Below the pieces are notes generated by a model. It worked only from the letters and a program-made list of their open reading frames with translations. It searched no databases and had not been told where the DNA came from. Source: Dioszegia crocea (Eukaryota; Basidiomycota; Tremellomycetes; Tremellales; Bulleribasidiaceae). Taken from it: a stretch of DNA of 64,000 nt. Shown one piece after another: positions 32,858-45,500 of the stretch. The translations under genes were made by a program, and so were the position numbers. The DNA is taken from the NCBI GenBank assembly GCA_001600615.1, contig BCKK01000001.1, positions 597,082 to 661,081 of the forward strand. The letters run 5' to 3'. The stretch's first letter is position 1. Every line of letters starts with the position of its first letter.

Positions 32858-34465
32858 TTACAACATTTGAGGACTGTCTTGCTTACCAGCTTGCTTCCGC
32901 ATCGTCCAATATTCCGCCAACATCTCATTCAATTCCCCCTCATTCTTGACTATCCAAGCCCTTTCTTCCCCCTCAAGCTGCTCCAGCTCAGTCTGCAGCT
33001 GATCCCTAACCTTCTCCCACTGCGTCCTCTCCACCTTCTTAACCAGATAGTCCTCCTTTAGCGCCGCCATCTTGACCTCGGTCCTCTCTCTGACTTCCTT
33101 TGACATATCCTCCGACCTCTTCTGCCGATCTGCAGCATTCAACAACTGCCTCTCAAGTTGCTGCAGCTTCGTCGTCAATCCCTGCGTCTCGATATTCTTC
33201 CCCTCGAGCCGAGCGCGAAGAGTAAGCATGCTCCGTCGAGCCTCCTCAACTTTCGCCCGTTGATCTTCTATCCCCTTCTCCAGATCGATCAAACCCCGAA
33301 GATCCATCTCGAGAGTATTGATAATATCGACCCGATTTCCGAGTTCTCGGGTCTTGCGCTGGAAATTGCCAAGGGTAGCTTTCTCCTGAGAAACGTTATG
33401 AGACATTTCGTTGATGTGCTTTTTGATTCGGTCGGGGGATTGGACGAGGCGAGAGCGGGCGGAGGAAATCTGGACTGTGACTTGGTTGAGCTCGTTAACT
33501 TTGCCAGTCTGAGCATCAGCAATTGACCAAGCAGGGTGTAACAGACATACCGCTAGCTCATTATGGGTCGTCCGTTCCTTCTTGGACTCCTCGACATCGT
33601 GGGATAGCCGGATCTGGGAGTTGCGTAGCTCCAGTAATTCCGCTCGTAGTTGCTCATTCCGTGCTTTTGACACCTCCATCTTGGGCGTGTCGGCCGCACT
33701 TCGCACTCTACGATGGTCAGCTTAGGTCCCAATATATGAGCTACAGAACTGACTTGATGTCTTGAATGGCTGCCTCAGTCCTAGCTAGCTGTTTACGCAG
33801 GCGATCCGTTCTGCTGATTAGCGGGATGCACGCCTCGATATAGTATTCGACTCACTTCTCGACCTGTTGTCTGACTTGATCCTGCAATTGCTGCTGGATG
33901 CCAGACCGATCTTCTCTGTCTCATCAGCGACAGCCGATACCAAACACGAGGAAGCTTACCGGAACTTGGCAAAGTTGATCATGCCGCTGACGTTGTGTCT
34001 GAATCTCGTAGGGTCCGGTCGGGTTAAATCCCCCATGTTGAAGTTCCGGCAGCCACAGATATCGGCGAGATTCCGGCTATCTATCAGCTCGAGTCTCCAT
34101 AGTAGGATCTGAGTGACCTACACATGCTTGAAGAACATGGTGAACTCGAGTGCGTCGCTATACATCTCCTGACGCGAGATCAGCCAACTATCCTTCAGTA
34201 GGCAGCTTAGACCAACCTTGTATTCCAACATCCCCATCAACGATTGCTTAGGCGCATCTAGCATCTCCAGCGAGATACCCATGAGCTCCGATACAAGAGC
34301 GTGGTAGACGCGCTGCGCAGATGCCGCTGTTGGCTTTGCGATATCTTCGGGCAGCGAAGGGATGTTCAGGGCAGCCAAACACTCCACAATGTCTACAACG
34401 GGCATGACGGGGAATGAAGCCTCTTGCTGCTGGCTCGACTGAGGCGTGGGGCGGTTGTTAAACAT
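32858..34465 (-). CDS. NUF2: Nuf2, kinetochore Ndc80 complex subunit
   Basis: Minus-strand exons 34465-34122, 34076-33960, 33915-33856, 33810-33754, 33707-33551, 33508-32858; 461 residues, as usual for Nuf2. It pairs with Ndc80 to bind microtubules at kinetochores. The N-terminal calponin-homology-like domain begins with FPVMPVVDIVECLAAL, the most conserved Nuf2 segment, and includes RNLADICGCRNFNMGDLTRP and TRFRHNVSGMINFAKFR. From about residue 170 onward the protein is a long coiled coil. It is divergent from YCG1 with only 209 bp between the two ATGs. Confidence 0.95.
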
Positions 34466-34674
34466 GATGTGTGAGTGTTCTGTTAGATGGATATGGAGAG
34501 ATGGTTGAGCTATAGAGGCGGCTGACTTTTGTTGACAGAATTCGACGCGAGGAATGCTTTACGTAAACAATAACACGTGTCACGACGCGTCCGATCAACA
34601 ACAGCCAGAAGATGCTACCGGCCACTTCACAACTTCCTACTCTGTCAGCTACTCACTCATATACTCACACAGCA
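34466..34674. promoter_or_regulatory. Bidirectional promoter of NUF2 and YCG1
   Basis: Within 209 bp there are a forkhead-type GTAAACAA (34563-34570), a CACGTG E-box (34574-34579), an ACGCGT MCB element (34585-34590) and an ACGCGA variant (34545-34550). Both genes act in mitosis, so shared cell-cycle control is likely. If YCG1 started at the upstream in-frame ATG (34612) the gap would be 146 bp; all the motifs would remain in it. Confidence 0.6.
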
Positions 34675-37600
34675 ATGGTCAACGCTCGAGCAGCGACTGT
34701 ACAGTCTGCGTCGTATTTAACAGACACTTTACCGGTCCAGCTACCGCCAATATTCGAGCAGGCACAACATACAACAGCCAACCACCGAAAGAATATCGTC
34801 GCTTTGCGCAAGCTGCAAGTGGCATGTGCTACAGTGACAGAGGAGACGCCTAAGGGGACCAAGCTGGTTGGAGAAAAGGCGTTCAACACTCTCTTTGTGG
34901 ATATGGTGAATCGTGTATTGGGTGTGAAGAAGGGAGTGGCGGTTGCGGACCGGGTAGTCAAATTTGTCGCAAATTATGTGGCGTACACCACGGAACAAGG
35001 TATGTCTACTGAATAGAGGGTGTAAATGCCTTGAGCTGATAATCAGATATGGCTAGCAGACCGGAGGGCGAAGAAGACGTCGATACTGCTGCATCTCGAT
35101 TCGTAAATCGACTACTGAAGCATCTTTTGTCCGGGATGGAGGCAAAAGACAAGAATGTTCGATTTAGAGTCACGCTACTCACTGTGTCAATGATCAATGG
35201 TCTTGGCGAGATGGAGTAAGTGGACTGATGATCTTGCCAGCTACGATCTGAGCTGATAGCTTAGCGATGATGTCTACATGTCGCTGAAAAGCTGTCTTCT
35301 GGACCGGGCGAGAGATAAGGAAGCCGCAGTCCGAGTTCAGGCCGCCTTGGGTCTCGCCAAACTCCAAAGCGGAGAGGATGAGGAAGAGCTGGAGGATGGG
35401 GAGGAATCATTGGGGGACGTGTTACTCGATTTACTGCGATACGACCCAGCAGCGTGAGTTTCCGTTCTAGCCTCAGTCTCATCCGCCCACTAACCCCACA
35501 GCGAGGTCCGCCGAGCTGCCCTCTACAATCTACCATGTACACCCCGCACCCTTCCCCACATTCTTGCCCGAACGAGAGATATCGACCCCATTCTTCGCCG
35601 AACGGTATATCATGGCTCCCTCTCCGCAGCCGCCCTGCCCGATTCTAGAATACTCACCATTGCCCAACGGGAAGATGCGGTCAAGCATGGACTAGGCGAT
35701 CGAGAAAGTGCCGTGAGGAAAGCTGCGGCTCGGATGTTGGGCGGATGGGTGGATCAGACGGGGGGTGATCTCCTGGAGGTAAGTTCGGTTTCCTTCTCCC
35801 GAGGTCTTGGCTGATTGCAAGTTCCTCTCGAGATTAGATGTTGTAAATAGTCAAGTCGCAGAAGATGCGCTACTGTCGATATTTACTACTCGTCCGGAAA
35901 TCTTCGACCAAGTAGAGTTTGATGGTAAGTCGCTTTTGTCTCTCAATTCTTGCTCGGAGCTGATGTCGGCAGATGAGTACTGGAAGACCTTGACGCCGGA
36001 TAAGGCGTTCATGGCTCGAGTGTTTGTCGATCACTGTGTGGCTATAAATGTAAGGCTGTCTGGAATGATCGTATCCGAACTGGAGTGCTGACGTGGACAG
36101 GACAATGCTCGACTCGAAGAAACCCTGCCAGTCGTCACTGCTCTCGCATTCTTAGTTCAAGACGAATTCAACAAGCTTGTACCTTCAGTCAATACGGAAG
36201 AAACCGACATAGCCGAAAGATCATTCATAGTCGGGGAGCTACTAAGCCTCGCTGTGAATCTAGATTACGCTGATGAGATTGGTCGGCGGAAAATGTTCAC
36301 GCTTGCCCGTAAGTTTTCTGGAGCTGCCCTGCTGTTTGAAAGCTTACACGCCAGGCGAAATGTTGAGCCAGGACAATCTGCCCGAAACGCTCATCCCGCG
36401 GTGCCTAGACGTCCTCGTCAAGATCTGCGATACCGAGCGTGATCTCATCCGGGTCGTCGTAGATGTCATCAGCGGTCTGCGCGAAGGGGAGGGGGAAGAA
36501 GACCTCGAAGTTCCCGGAAGTCAAGCTTCTACCTATAGTGCGACTCCCAGCCGCGCCCGCTCTGGACTACCGAGGTTCGACCAGATCAGTGATCCTGACG
36601 AGCGGATGAAGGCGGCTTTGGTCGATCTGCGATGTCTGATCATCTGTATTGGTATGCTGGAGCGAATCAACTCTGTAAGCTATTGATTCTCTTGTGCGCG
36701 GCAAGTCGGATGTCTGAGCTGACCCGATAGAATCTGGTCGATAATGCCGTTTTGACTGGGTTGATGGCTGAGCTCATCATCCCCGCTGTTGAGAACAAGG
36801 AAGAGCCGGCTCTTCGGGATCAGGGTGTGGTCTGCCTGGGTCTGATAGGTCTGATAGATTTGGTGAGCTAAGCCTTATTTGTACCGAGGACCAAAGCTGA
36901 CAGGCCTAGACCACAGCATCTGGTTCATTACCACTCTTCATCAGCCTGGTCAATAAGGCCGATGATGAGCTCAAATCCAAGATTGTTCGAATCCTGTTTG
37001 ATCTATTCATGGTGCACGATATTCCTCTCCTGGTTACAGGCGTCATGGCGGTGAGTTGACCCATTCATACTTGACTATCGAGGATGAAACTGACGCATAC
37101 AGGTTGATAGCGTCTGGGAGCTCATCCAATTCCTTCTCAGTCAACCTTCGCCGGATGTCCAGGCTGTAGCGGCGGAGGGAACGGCAAAGTTGATTTTGGC
37201 CGGGAAAGTCTCGGACGCCAGCGTACGTTGTGCTCCTCTCCGCTGCTTGATCCAAGAGTATAGCTGACGAGGGTGCAGATGCTCCGATCATTAGTCCTCC
37301 TATACTTCTCGCCCGAATCTGCCGACAATCAAGCTCTAAGACAATGTCTGACATACTTCTTCCCCGTCTACTGCTATTCTTCTTCAGATAACCAGCGCAC
37401 CTTGCTCTCGGTACGTGCTGTCCTTCACGGAAAATCATGATTATGGCTGATATTCGCTCGCAGGTATTCACAGAGTCACTCGAAGTGTTACAGCAGATCC
37501 TAGAGGAAGTTGAGGGAGAGCAAGATATGCCGCCTCTAGCCCAGATTGGGCTGATGATGATTGACTGGCTGGATCCTCTCAAGGCTGTGTAAGTATCAAG

Positions 37601-38460
37601 TGTTGATCGGATCTCCGACGCAGCTGATGATCTTAGCGAACGTGACGGGGCAAAAGTGGATCATGCTATACATCTCGACCTCGCACTGGAGATCTGTAGG
37701 AGTATACTGGAAGAAGAATCGAGTAAGTTTACCCTTGACCATTGCATCCGCAAGTTGTTGATGCGAAACAGAGGATGTGAGGAAAGCGATGGTATCATGG
37801 CTTTCAAAGCTCAACCTGCCGGATTCGGACGATGGGAATGAGTTCACCGTCAAGACGCTTGAGCTTGTACTTGGCGGTATCAAGGATGTGAGTTGCTCTC
37901 ATGTATGCGGCGGAAAGTCTGTATGGCTGACATGTCTCAAGAAACGACCATTATCCGACGCGGTCTCCCGAAATTCAGTCAACAAGTTTGACTCGGCGCT
38001 GCTTAAGAAGTATCCGGATCATTTGGAGGCTTTCGACGCGGAGGCATTTGCAGAGAACGAGAACGAGGATATACAGGCGCTTGTCACGCTGATTGACGGA
38101 GTGTGAGTCAAACATGGGACCTCAAGTGGGATGTTGCTGATGACATATAGGAAAGCAACGGATGACGCGGCATCTGAAGTGGGCACAAGACGCAGAGCGA
38201 GTACAAGTCGAGGCAAGCGGACGACACGATCATCGTCCCGCGAGACAAGTATGGCGCCTACAGAATTATCCGATGTGGAGTCTGGGCTAGGATCGGAAGA
38301 GGATGAGATCCTGCCGAAATCCAGGAGAGTGACGAGGGGGAAACAAATGTCTAAAGTTGTTGAAGAGGATGAAGAGGGGGAGACGGAGACGGTTGATGGG
38401 GCGACGGAGGTGGGGGAAGGAGAAGATGATGTGGAGAGTATGCTAGATACCTCGTTCTAG
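34675..38460 (+). CDS. YCG1: Condensin subunit Ycg1/CAP-G
   Basis: Seventeen exons: 34675-34999, 35047-35215, 35265-35453, 35502-35778, 35822-35924, 35973-36049, 36101-36308, 36355-36674, 36731-36862, 36910-37050, 37103-37222, 37279-37410, 37464-37588, 37637-37722, 37772-37887, 37942-38102, 38151-38460; 996 residues. HEAT-repeat subunit of condensin that binds DNA during chromosome compaction. Typical stretches: PPIFEQAQHTTANHRKNIV, NRLLKHLLSGMEAKDKNVRF, DKEAAVRVQAALGLAKLQ, EVRRAALYNLP, and EPALRDQGVVCLGLIGLID. The C-terminal ~100 residues are Ser/Arg- and Glu-rich and disordered, a usual site of mitotic phosphorylation. An in-frame ATG at 34612 would add 21 residues. Confidence 0.95.
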
Positions 38461-38735
38461 CATTAGGGCATTTAGGGCACTGCTTTATCTGTATGTAACA
38501 TCTCTGTCGATGTCTCTTACATTGCTGGCCTTGCTGGGTAAGGTCGACCTCTGCAAGACGAGTATGAACTGGGTTGAAGAATTACCCCTTAGGGCAATAC
38601 AGGGTCTCGGGCCGAGATACCCGAAGCTCGCCATCGGCTATCTCGCCAAGACCCCCTCTTGAGGCTGGCCAACCACTATTTTCCCATACACCATACACTT
38701 GACCTATCACCTTCAACTATACAAACGTCAACACA

Positions 38736-39961
38736 ATGAGCCAGCCAGTAGCTACATTCTCATTCCCGACCAATGGCTCCACGCAACCCGCCGGAACTCA
38801 CGGGCACAGCCACGATGGCGTCGAACACCACTCTCACGATCATGAACACGGACACGACGAGGTGAATGAGCATGGACATACGCATGAGCATCTTGAGAAT
38901 GCAGGTGAGCTCTTTATTGCTTGAGTCTCACACACTAAGCGGAAGAAGAAGCGGAGTGATTTGGAAGCAGAACGTAGGGCTGATATGATAGGCAAGTATG
39001 CCGAGCGGGATATGCCCGATTTCTCTGGGAGAGATTGGAATGAGCGGGCATTCACTGTTGGTATCGGAGGGTGAGTTGGTAGTTGCACATCGTAGACTTA
39101 TGGGCGATCAGCTGATGCTTTGCAGACCAGTCGGTTCAGGCAAGACTGCTCTACTTCTGGCTCTGTGCCGAGCGCTTCGAGGCAGCCACAACATCGGTAT
39201 GTCCAGATTCTACCGCTAAAATCCATAGCCATCCTAAGCGCGTTTGGACCTTTGTCATCCTACAGTGATCTGAGTACAGGTGTAATTCAGGCTGATCATC
39301 CCAGCTGCGGTCACCAACGACATCTTCACGCGAGAGGACCAAGAGTTCTTGATCCGAAACGAGGCTCTCCCAGCCGAACGGATCCGGGCTATCGAGACGG
39401 GTGGTTGTCCCCACGCTGCGATCCGAGAGGATATCTCAGCCAACATGGGCGCATTGGAAGAATTGCAGGCGGAGTTTGATACTGAATTGCTCTTTGTTGA
39501 GAGCGGAGGGGATAACCTTGCTGGTGAGCTTCGCCAGACGCGACGCTGTCAGAGACGTCTCGCTTGAGCTGACGAATTATAGCCAACTACTCCAGGGAGC
39601 TCGCGGACTACATCATCTATGTTATTGACGTTTCTGGAGGTGATAAGATTCCGAGGAAAGGTGGACCGGGAATCTCACAGTCTGATCTGTTGATTGTAAA
39701 CAAGGTAAGCTGGTTTGACTGGTCCTTCTCCTCAGAACCCGGGTCAATGCTGACAGCCTTCAGATTGACTTGGCACCCTATGTCGGAGCTTCGCTCGAGG
39801 TGATGCGACGCGATGCTGCGCTTATGCGCGATTCGGGACCTACGCTCTTTACGAGTGTGAGGAACGGCGAGGGGGTCAGCGAGATTGTGGAGGCCATATT
39901 GGGCGCGTGGAAAGTTAGCGGAGCGAGTGGTGGGGGAAAGAAAGGCAAGGGAAGGGCTTAA
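38736..39961 (+). CDS. URE7: Urease accessory GTPase UreG (Ure7)
   Basis: Exons 38736-38904, 38992-39070, 39126-39196, 39305-39523, 39583-39704, 39764-39961; 285 residues. UreG uses GTP to load nickel into urease. Residues 20-55 are His-rich with many HxH pairs ([20 protein letters not shown]), as in fungal and plant UreG, where they store or pass nickel. GTPase elements: P-loop [21 protein letters not shown], the metal-binding ETGGCPH motif, [10 protein letters not shown], and the specificity NKIDLAP. Introns lie at the same kinds of phase as other genes. Urease itself is not in the window. Confidence 0.96.
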
Positions 39962-40156
39962 GTTGAAGACGGCAAGAAGAATGAAGGGGCAATAGGAAGG
40001 TTGACACGAGCGACTAGCTATAGATGAATCAAAAGTAGTAAGACCATACCCGACCCCAGCGTTCAGCCCTATTTGACACCTCTGCAATCGCCATTCTCAA
40101 GCTGTTACATGCTGATATGGGGTAAGCTTTAGCTACGGCCCAGCTGCGCCTCGCGC

Positions 40157-40673
40157 CTATTCCTCATCCCCACCCTCCTGGGCCTGCTCCTCCTGAGGCG
40201 CATCCTCGACCTTGCCAGCCTCCTGCGCCGCCTCCGCAGCCTGCTGAAACCCATGCTTCCACTCCCAACCATGGCCCTCGCCATGCACCTCGACATCGGG
40301 AAAGTTTTCGCCGTTCGTGAGGGCCTCACAGGCCGCGTGCCAGCCGGCTTCGAATCCGGGGAAGAAGGATTCGGGGTCGGGGGATCCGCCGTTGCCTGCC
40401 CAGTAGTTCTTGTGGGCCTCTGAAAGGTTAGCTCTAGTCTGGGGTGATCGATACCATTGGTACGTGATGTGGACGGGCATTGGAAGGCATGAGCCAGACA
40501 GTGTGGAGGGTTGGGTGATGGTTCGACCATCAGGAGACTGAGGAGAGATAAGACGCCGTCGGGGACAGGGCATAGATTGGTGATGAAGGTAGTGAAAAGG
40601 TATAGAGTGACTTACCGGTAGCAACGTCCCTGGCCTGTTCCATGACGCCTGCGTCGGGGGTAGTGAAGCCCAT
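40157..40673 (-). CDS. Small orphan with FPGFEAGW core, copy 1
   Basis: Minus-strand exons 40673-40616 and 40419-40157; 106 residues. Not recognised. The start is MGFTTPDAGVMEQAR; the core NYWAGNGGSPDPESFFPGFE leads into AGWHAACEALTNGENFPD and WEWKHGFQQAAEAAQEAG; the tail is acidic. It is clearly paralogous to the next gene: first exons are both 58 nt with the same phase. The intron is 196 nt, long for this genome. An A/T-rich CATATAAAAA on the upstream side (40821-40830) may be a TATA element. Confidence 0.78.
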
Positions 40674-41367
40674 TGTAGGTATGGTTGGGATGTGTGTTTG
40701 GATAATTTGGTGATGGGTGCGGGCGACGAGGGGTGGGAACTAGAGATATGGCTGGTGGTTTGTGTGATGGTGTTTGTTGTGAGACTGAAGACGAGGAGGG
40801 GGAGGCAATCTCGTCGACCTCATATAAAAAAAGAACGCATCGTCATCGCCCTCCGCAGTCGGCTTGGTAAACCTTGGAGAAGACGGAAGGAGGGGTGACG
40901 GGGTTGATTGATTGGTTGAAAGGGGTCAAAGGATGGCCGAGGGAGCTATTATAGTGCCAAGGATGAGGAGGACGGTGCTCAAAGCTTGTTTTCCTCTCTT
41001 CTCTAACATTCAATGCTATTCTCGGCCGTTGAAAACCGTTTGGGATCGCGCGACGTTTGACCATCAGGCTGGATAGCCCTGCGCGCGATATCGATGGCTG
41101 TTGCACACTGGTGAGTCAGGCAAATAGGACAACATAATCATCATTGCCAGCTCGACGTCACTCAAGTACTCACTAGTTGTTGATGGTCCGATATCTGACG
41201 CCTGCCTTCGAATAACCCAAAATCGTCTCAACTTCGGACACTGTAAAGGTCATATCAGTACGCTCCCGCCAACCCATTAAGACCCAACAGCAAACTTCGT
41301 CACTTCGTAATGCATGACGGCTTCATAATGACGTTTCCCTTCCTTTGACCTCCTCTATCTTCACCGC
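40674..41367. other. Spacer between the two paralogous small genes
   Basis: Upstream region of copy 1 and downstream region of copy 2. The open frame at 40843-41106 (minus) has no features. Nothing else seen. Confidence 0.5.
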
Positions 41368-41919
41368 CTAGTTGGAGCCAGCCTTCTGGGCATCAGCAGC
41401 GCCCTGCTTGAACCCGTGCTTCCACTCCCACTCCTCGTCGGATTTGCCCTGGGCCTCAGCGTCGGGGAGACCCTGGCCGTTGGCGAGGGCCTCACAGGCG
41501 GCGTTCCAGCCCGCTTCGAAGCCGGGGAAGTAGGAGTCGGGGTTGGGGGAACCGCCGTTCTGCTCCCAATAGGAGCGGTGGCCCTCTGTTATTGTCAGCA
41601 TAGGCACAGGGGTGTGGCGATTGGAGGTTGAGGGTGAGGAAGGAGTGAGGATGAGGAGGGTCTGGCAAGGCATGTACGGGGGGAAGGGGGAGGTAGAATG
41701 GATGAGGTGGAAGGTAGGTCCGTTCATTGCCATGGCGTGAGCTGCACGGAGAGGGAAGGGAAGGAGGGCGCAGACAGTAAGGGGGAATGAATAGGTATGA
41801 GAGTTGGGAGCGACAGCTGGTCATGTGAAAGGGGTCAGAGCGGGAAGAAGGCCACACTCACGCTCAGCAGCGTTCCTGTACTGCTCAAGAGTAGACTGGT
41901 CAGGCTTGTTGAATCCCAT
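41368..41919 (-). CDS. Small orphan with FPGFEAGW core, copy 2
   Basis: Minus-strand exons 41919-41862 and 41585-41368; 91 residues. The start MGFNKPDQSTLEQYRNAAE matches copy 1; the core SYWEQNGGSPNPDSYFPGFE, then AGWNAACEALANGQGLPD and WEWKHGFKQGAADAQKAG is conserved, but the acidic tail of copy 1 is missing. The 276-nt intron is the longest of any small gene here. A TATATA-containing element lies at about 42021-42030, some 105 bases upstream. Function unknown; the well kept aromatic/Gly core suggests a small folded domain. Confidence 0.8.
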
Positions 41920-42555
41920 TTTGATGTGTTGTGTGTGGGGGGTTAGGTGGATGGGTAGTTGTGTGGTGGTAGGTGTGGTGGTGATATGAGAGGAAGAGAG
42001 AGGAATGATGGGGAAGGCGGTCAATATATACCCGGCAACCGGCTACACGCTCTGACCTCACCGAACCTAGGGTTCTAGTCGCTTCCCTGTCCCTGTGATT
42101 GTGTGTGTGAGGAATGACCTATGACGTCGTGTCAGCGGCCCGGAAGCGAGCGTCGAGCAACCAACCTTGTGAACCCGCGTTTCCCCCCAAAGAGATCTGC
42201 ACGTTCCTTAATTGATTTCAGGGTTCAGGAATGTCACGCAAGTCACGAATATTACGCAATGTAACGCTGTCTGAAACAAGATAGTGTTGCCCCATTGAGC
42301 TAAAGCCGGACAGATCGGAATGTCACGCTGGAGATGCCCGACTCTGGCCACCAGCCATCCGTGGCGATGTTACATTGGATGCGAAGTGATTGCGTTCGCT
42401 ACTACATGTACAGATTCCAAGAGGGAGGTCTCATCCACAGAGTTGACCGGAAGTTCGGGCCGCGACCCTAAAATTTGGGCAGTGTAGTGTCAAGTGTCCT
42501 TCTCTTTCCTCCCTGCCAGCCGGGGCGAGTGGATGGCCTATCCAAATGACCGACG
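41920..42555. other. Gap with a repeated GGAATGTCACGC motif
   Basis: Promoter side of copy 2 and 3' flank of the KH gene. An exact 12-bp repeat GGAATGTCACGC occurs at 42228-42239 and 42317-42328, with a variant AATGTAACGC at 42258-42267 between them. A TATA-like TCAATATATA is at 42021-42030. No gene seen. Confidence 0.45.
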
Positions 42556-45500
42556 CTAAACGTGGATGTTTCCAAGAGCTACATGAATAAGCTCATGACC
42601 TAAAATCTCACTTTCATCAACTCACAGCTCGTTATGTTATCAATTCCGGATTGATATCCCTTGGATCCAGCTACGCCAGAAGTCGAAGGGAAGTACTGCC
42701 CACTGGCCGTATTGGGGCTGTTTCCAAGCATAGTCGCGGGACTAGCAGGCAATGCACCAAACCCTCCAGCATTAGATGAGAGTGTTCGCGAGAAGTTCAG
42801 GGAGGTGATGTCGAGAGATTGGGTTCGAGCTGACCCGCCCCGAGGATGATTGTGGCCGGGGACATGGTGAGGTCCGAGAGGGACACCGGGTCCAATAGTG
42901 GCTTGCCGTACTTTCTCCTGGATGAGGGGATCAGACTCGCGTTTTGATGGCTCGGCGGTTGTGGCTATAGGGGTGAGGTCGGATCTTATTGGTTGGGGGG
43001 ACTGAGTTTGCCAGAAGTCGGCAGTAGAGGTCCGGCGGGGGTCGTGATAGCTGAAAGGACCAGCAAAGCCTCGACCACCGTTTCCGTTCGATGAGACATC
43101 GTCGGAGACACCAGCATGAGCCGGCCCGTCAAAGAGCGCTTTGACATCGGTAGGGATGGGTCTGGAGCGTATGTGATGGGGAGGTACAGATGTTCCGTTA
43201 TGAGTGACAGCTACTCGTTCAGCGAACAGCCTCGACTGAGAATTCGCTCCGGAAACCGTAATTGCTCACCTTGCTTGGCAGCCTTGGCCCTAGCTGACAG
43301 TAGTCTACTGTTGAAATGGTCAAAAGCATCGGCGAAAGAATCGACCCTTTTCTGCGCACCGGCGGGGTATACCTGTATCTGCAAAGTCAGCTCTTTTGCC
43401 TAGTACATACAGGAAACAAGAACTCACATTGTGCTGTTCTAGGAACTCCTCCAGTGCATCCCTCGCAGTAATCAAGCCGTCAATGTTACTCCTCTGACAC
43501 CTGAACTTGAAGACCGCTTCGTCCCCCTGTCCAAATTTGGCCGAAGGGGAAATCGCAATCTGATGCTCCCGCTTAACGCGCTCGGCAAAGTGTATGAAAT
43601 CGGTAGAGGATACAAGAGTGGTGAGTTCAGGATTGGGCGGGACATGTAGGTCGGCCTCAAATGGCACATGGTCCTGCTAGTCAGCAACATTCATGTTCCC
43701 CACAGCAACCTACCAGAAGCATAGCTGCGGCAATGTGGATTTGAGATTCTGGCCCAAAGATGGTGATGATATCACTTGCAGATTCCTTGTATGGGAAGCT
43801 GACTCTGGAATTGGTTTTCCGTTCGATATCGTGGATGAAGATGCTCTTGTCGCCGAGAAGAGTCCGATGATATCGCCGAGGAACAGATATAGCCTCCATA
43901 GTGTAGTCCTTATCCTATGCCATCAGCAAAGTAAGTCACGCGGCACGAGGTATCTTCTAGCTCACCTTGGGAATGACCAACTCCATGATGCTCTGCTTCA
44001 AACTTTCAAGATTGACAGCATTCTTCGCCGGAGTCCTCGCCACCACATTATCCTCATTGTCCGCATATCCACCCAGCGCCGCAAACTCCTCCGCGTTCGA
44101 AAACTTCACATAAACGCCATACAGCTTCATGATCCGTTGGATATTCTTCCCCGCCACGCCGATAATGCGTTTATGGTAGCTCTCGGGGATATGGAATGAG
44201 AGCTCCGCTGGAAGCTCCTCTTGTAGCATCGAGAGACCGTGTAGTGATCCGATATCGGATCCGGCGACGTCCATGAGGAAATTGTAGTCGTTAAAGGTTT
44301 CGAATTTGATTTTTACACCGGCAAGCTTCATGATTTTATTGATTTTGCCATTCTTTTTACCGGATATGAATTCGCGGTGCTCGTTGGCTAGCTCGATCTG
44401 GAATCGGATCTCATGGTGGAAGCCCTGGTCTGTCAGGTGAGGTCCTAAAATGAGCACTTACATTTATGATATCCAGCTCAAGAACCATGAACACTGCCGC
44501 TCGGACTTCTTCCTCCGTCCCGTGCATCTCAAAGCAGTTGCTTTTGAAGACTACTTCAGCCCCAGTAGCATGTGCCACCCGCTTCAGCACCGGCTGCATC
44601 TGCGCGGGGTTGAGCGTCGGTTGTGCCATCATGACGTCAAAGGCGAGTGGCAGGAGCCATACGGAAGCGACGTAAAATTGGCATGCCTGGTCAATCAGCC
44701 GTGGTTCCACCAAGCCCATAGTTCAGACACTCACCAAAGCCATAATACTCCTTATCGTCCGCTCGATATTGACTCGATGATCGCCGAATACCGTAATCAG
44801 ACTGGCTTGCGAGCCGACTGACGGGACCTGTAAATACGTTCCATTGTCCGACATGATCGTTTTAACCTCCTCGAGTCTTTCAGTGAGCAGCCAGTCGAGT
44901 TTCCGAGGCAGGATAGCCGTATCTCTCGATATGACCAATTTACTCTGGTCTGTCAACGAGATGGCTTCGACCGAACGTACCTTCTGCATCGCCACATTGA
45001 GGAGCATATCCCTCGCGCGTTGAACACCGAAGAATTCGCCCGTTATCCAAATCTGGTTCGCTTTCCCTAATGACCCTTGTTCTCCTCCATGAACCGCCAG
45101 GCCAGGATGTGGTCCCTGCCCATATTGCCCAGGGGTGTTCATGCCAACATTCCCTCCCATCCCCATCCCCGCGGATTGCCCGTGCACATTCCCATTTCCA
45201 TTCATCCCCAACTCGATGCCTGTCCCGTTACTCATACCCATCTGCCCACCACCCAATCCGACATGAACGTGACTATGCCCGTAGGTACCAGCATAGGGGT
45301 TCATGACCATATGCGGAGGTTGTGAAGAATGGGTCCCGCCCATATACTGCGGCTGGTGTTGATTGTTGAAGCCGTGATGTTGATGACCATTGTTGAAATG
45401 CTGATTATGCTGATTGTGATGGTTGTTGTAATGCTGAGTCTGCTGATGTTGATTGTAATGACCGCCCATACCCATATGCCGCGGACTCATACCCCGTGGA

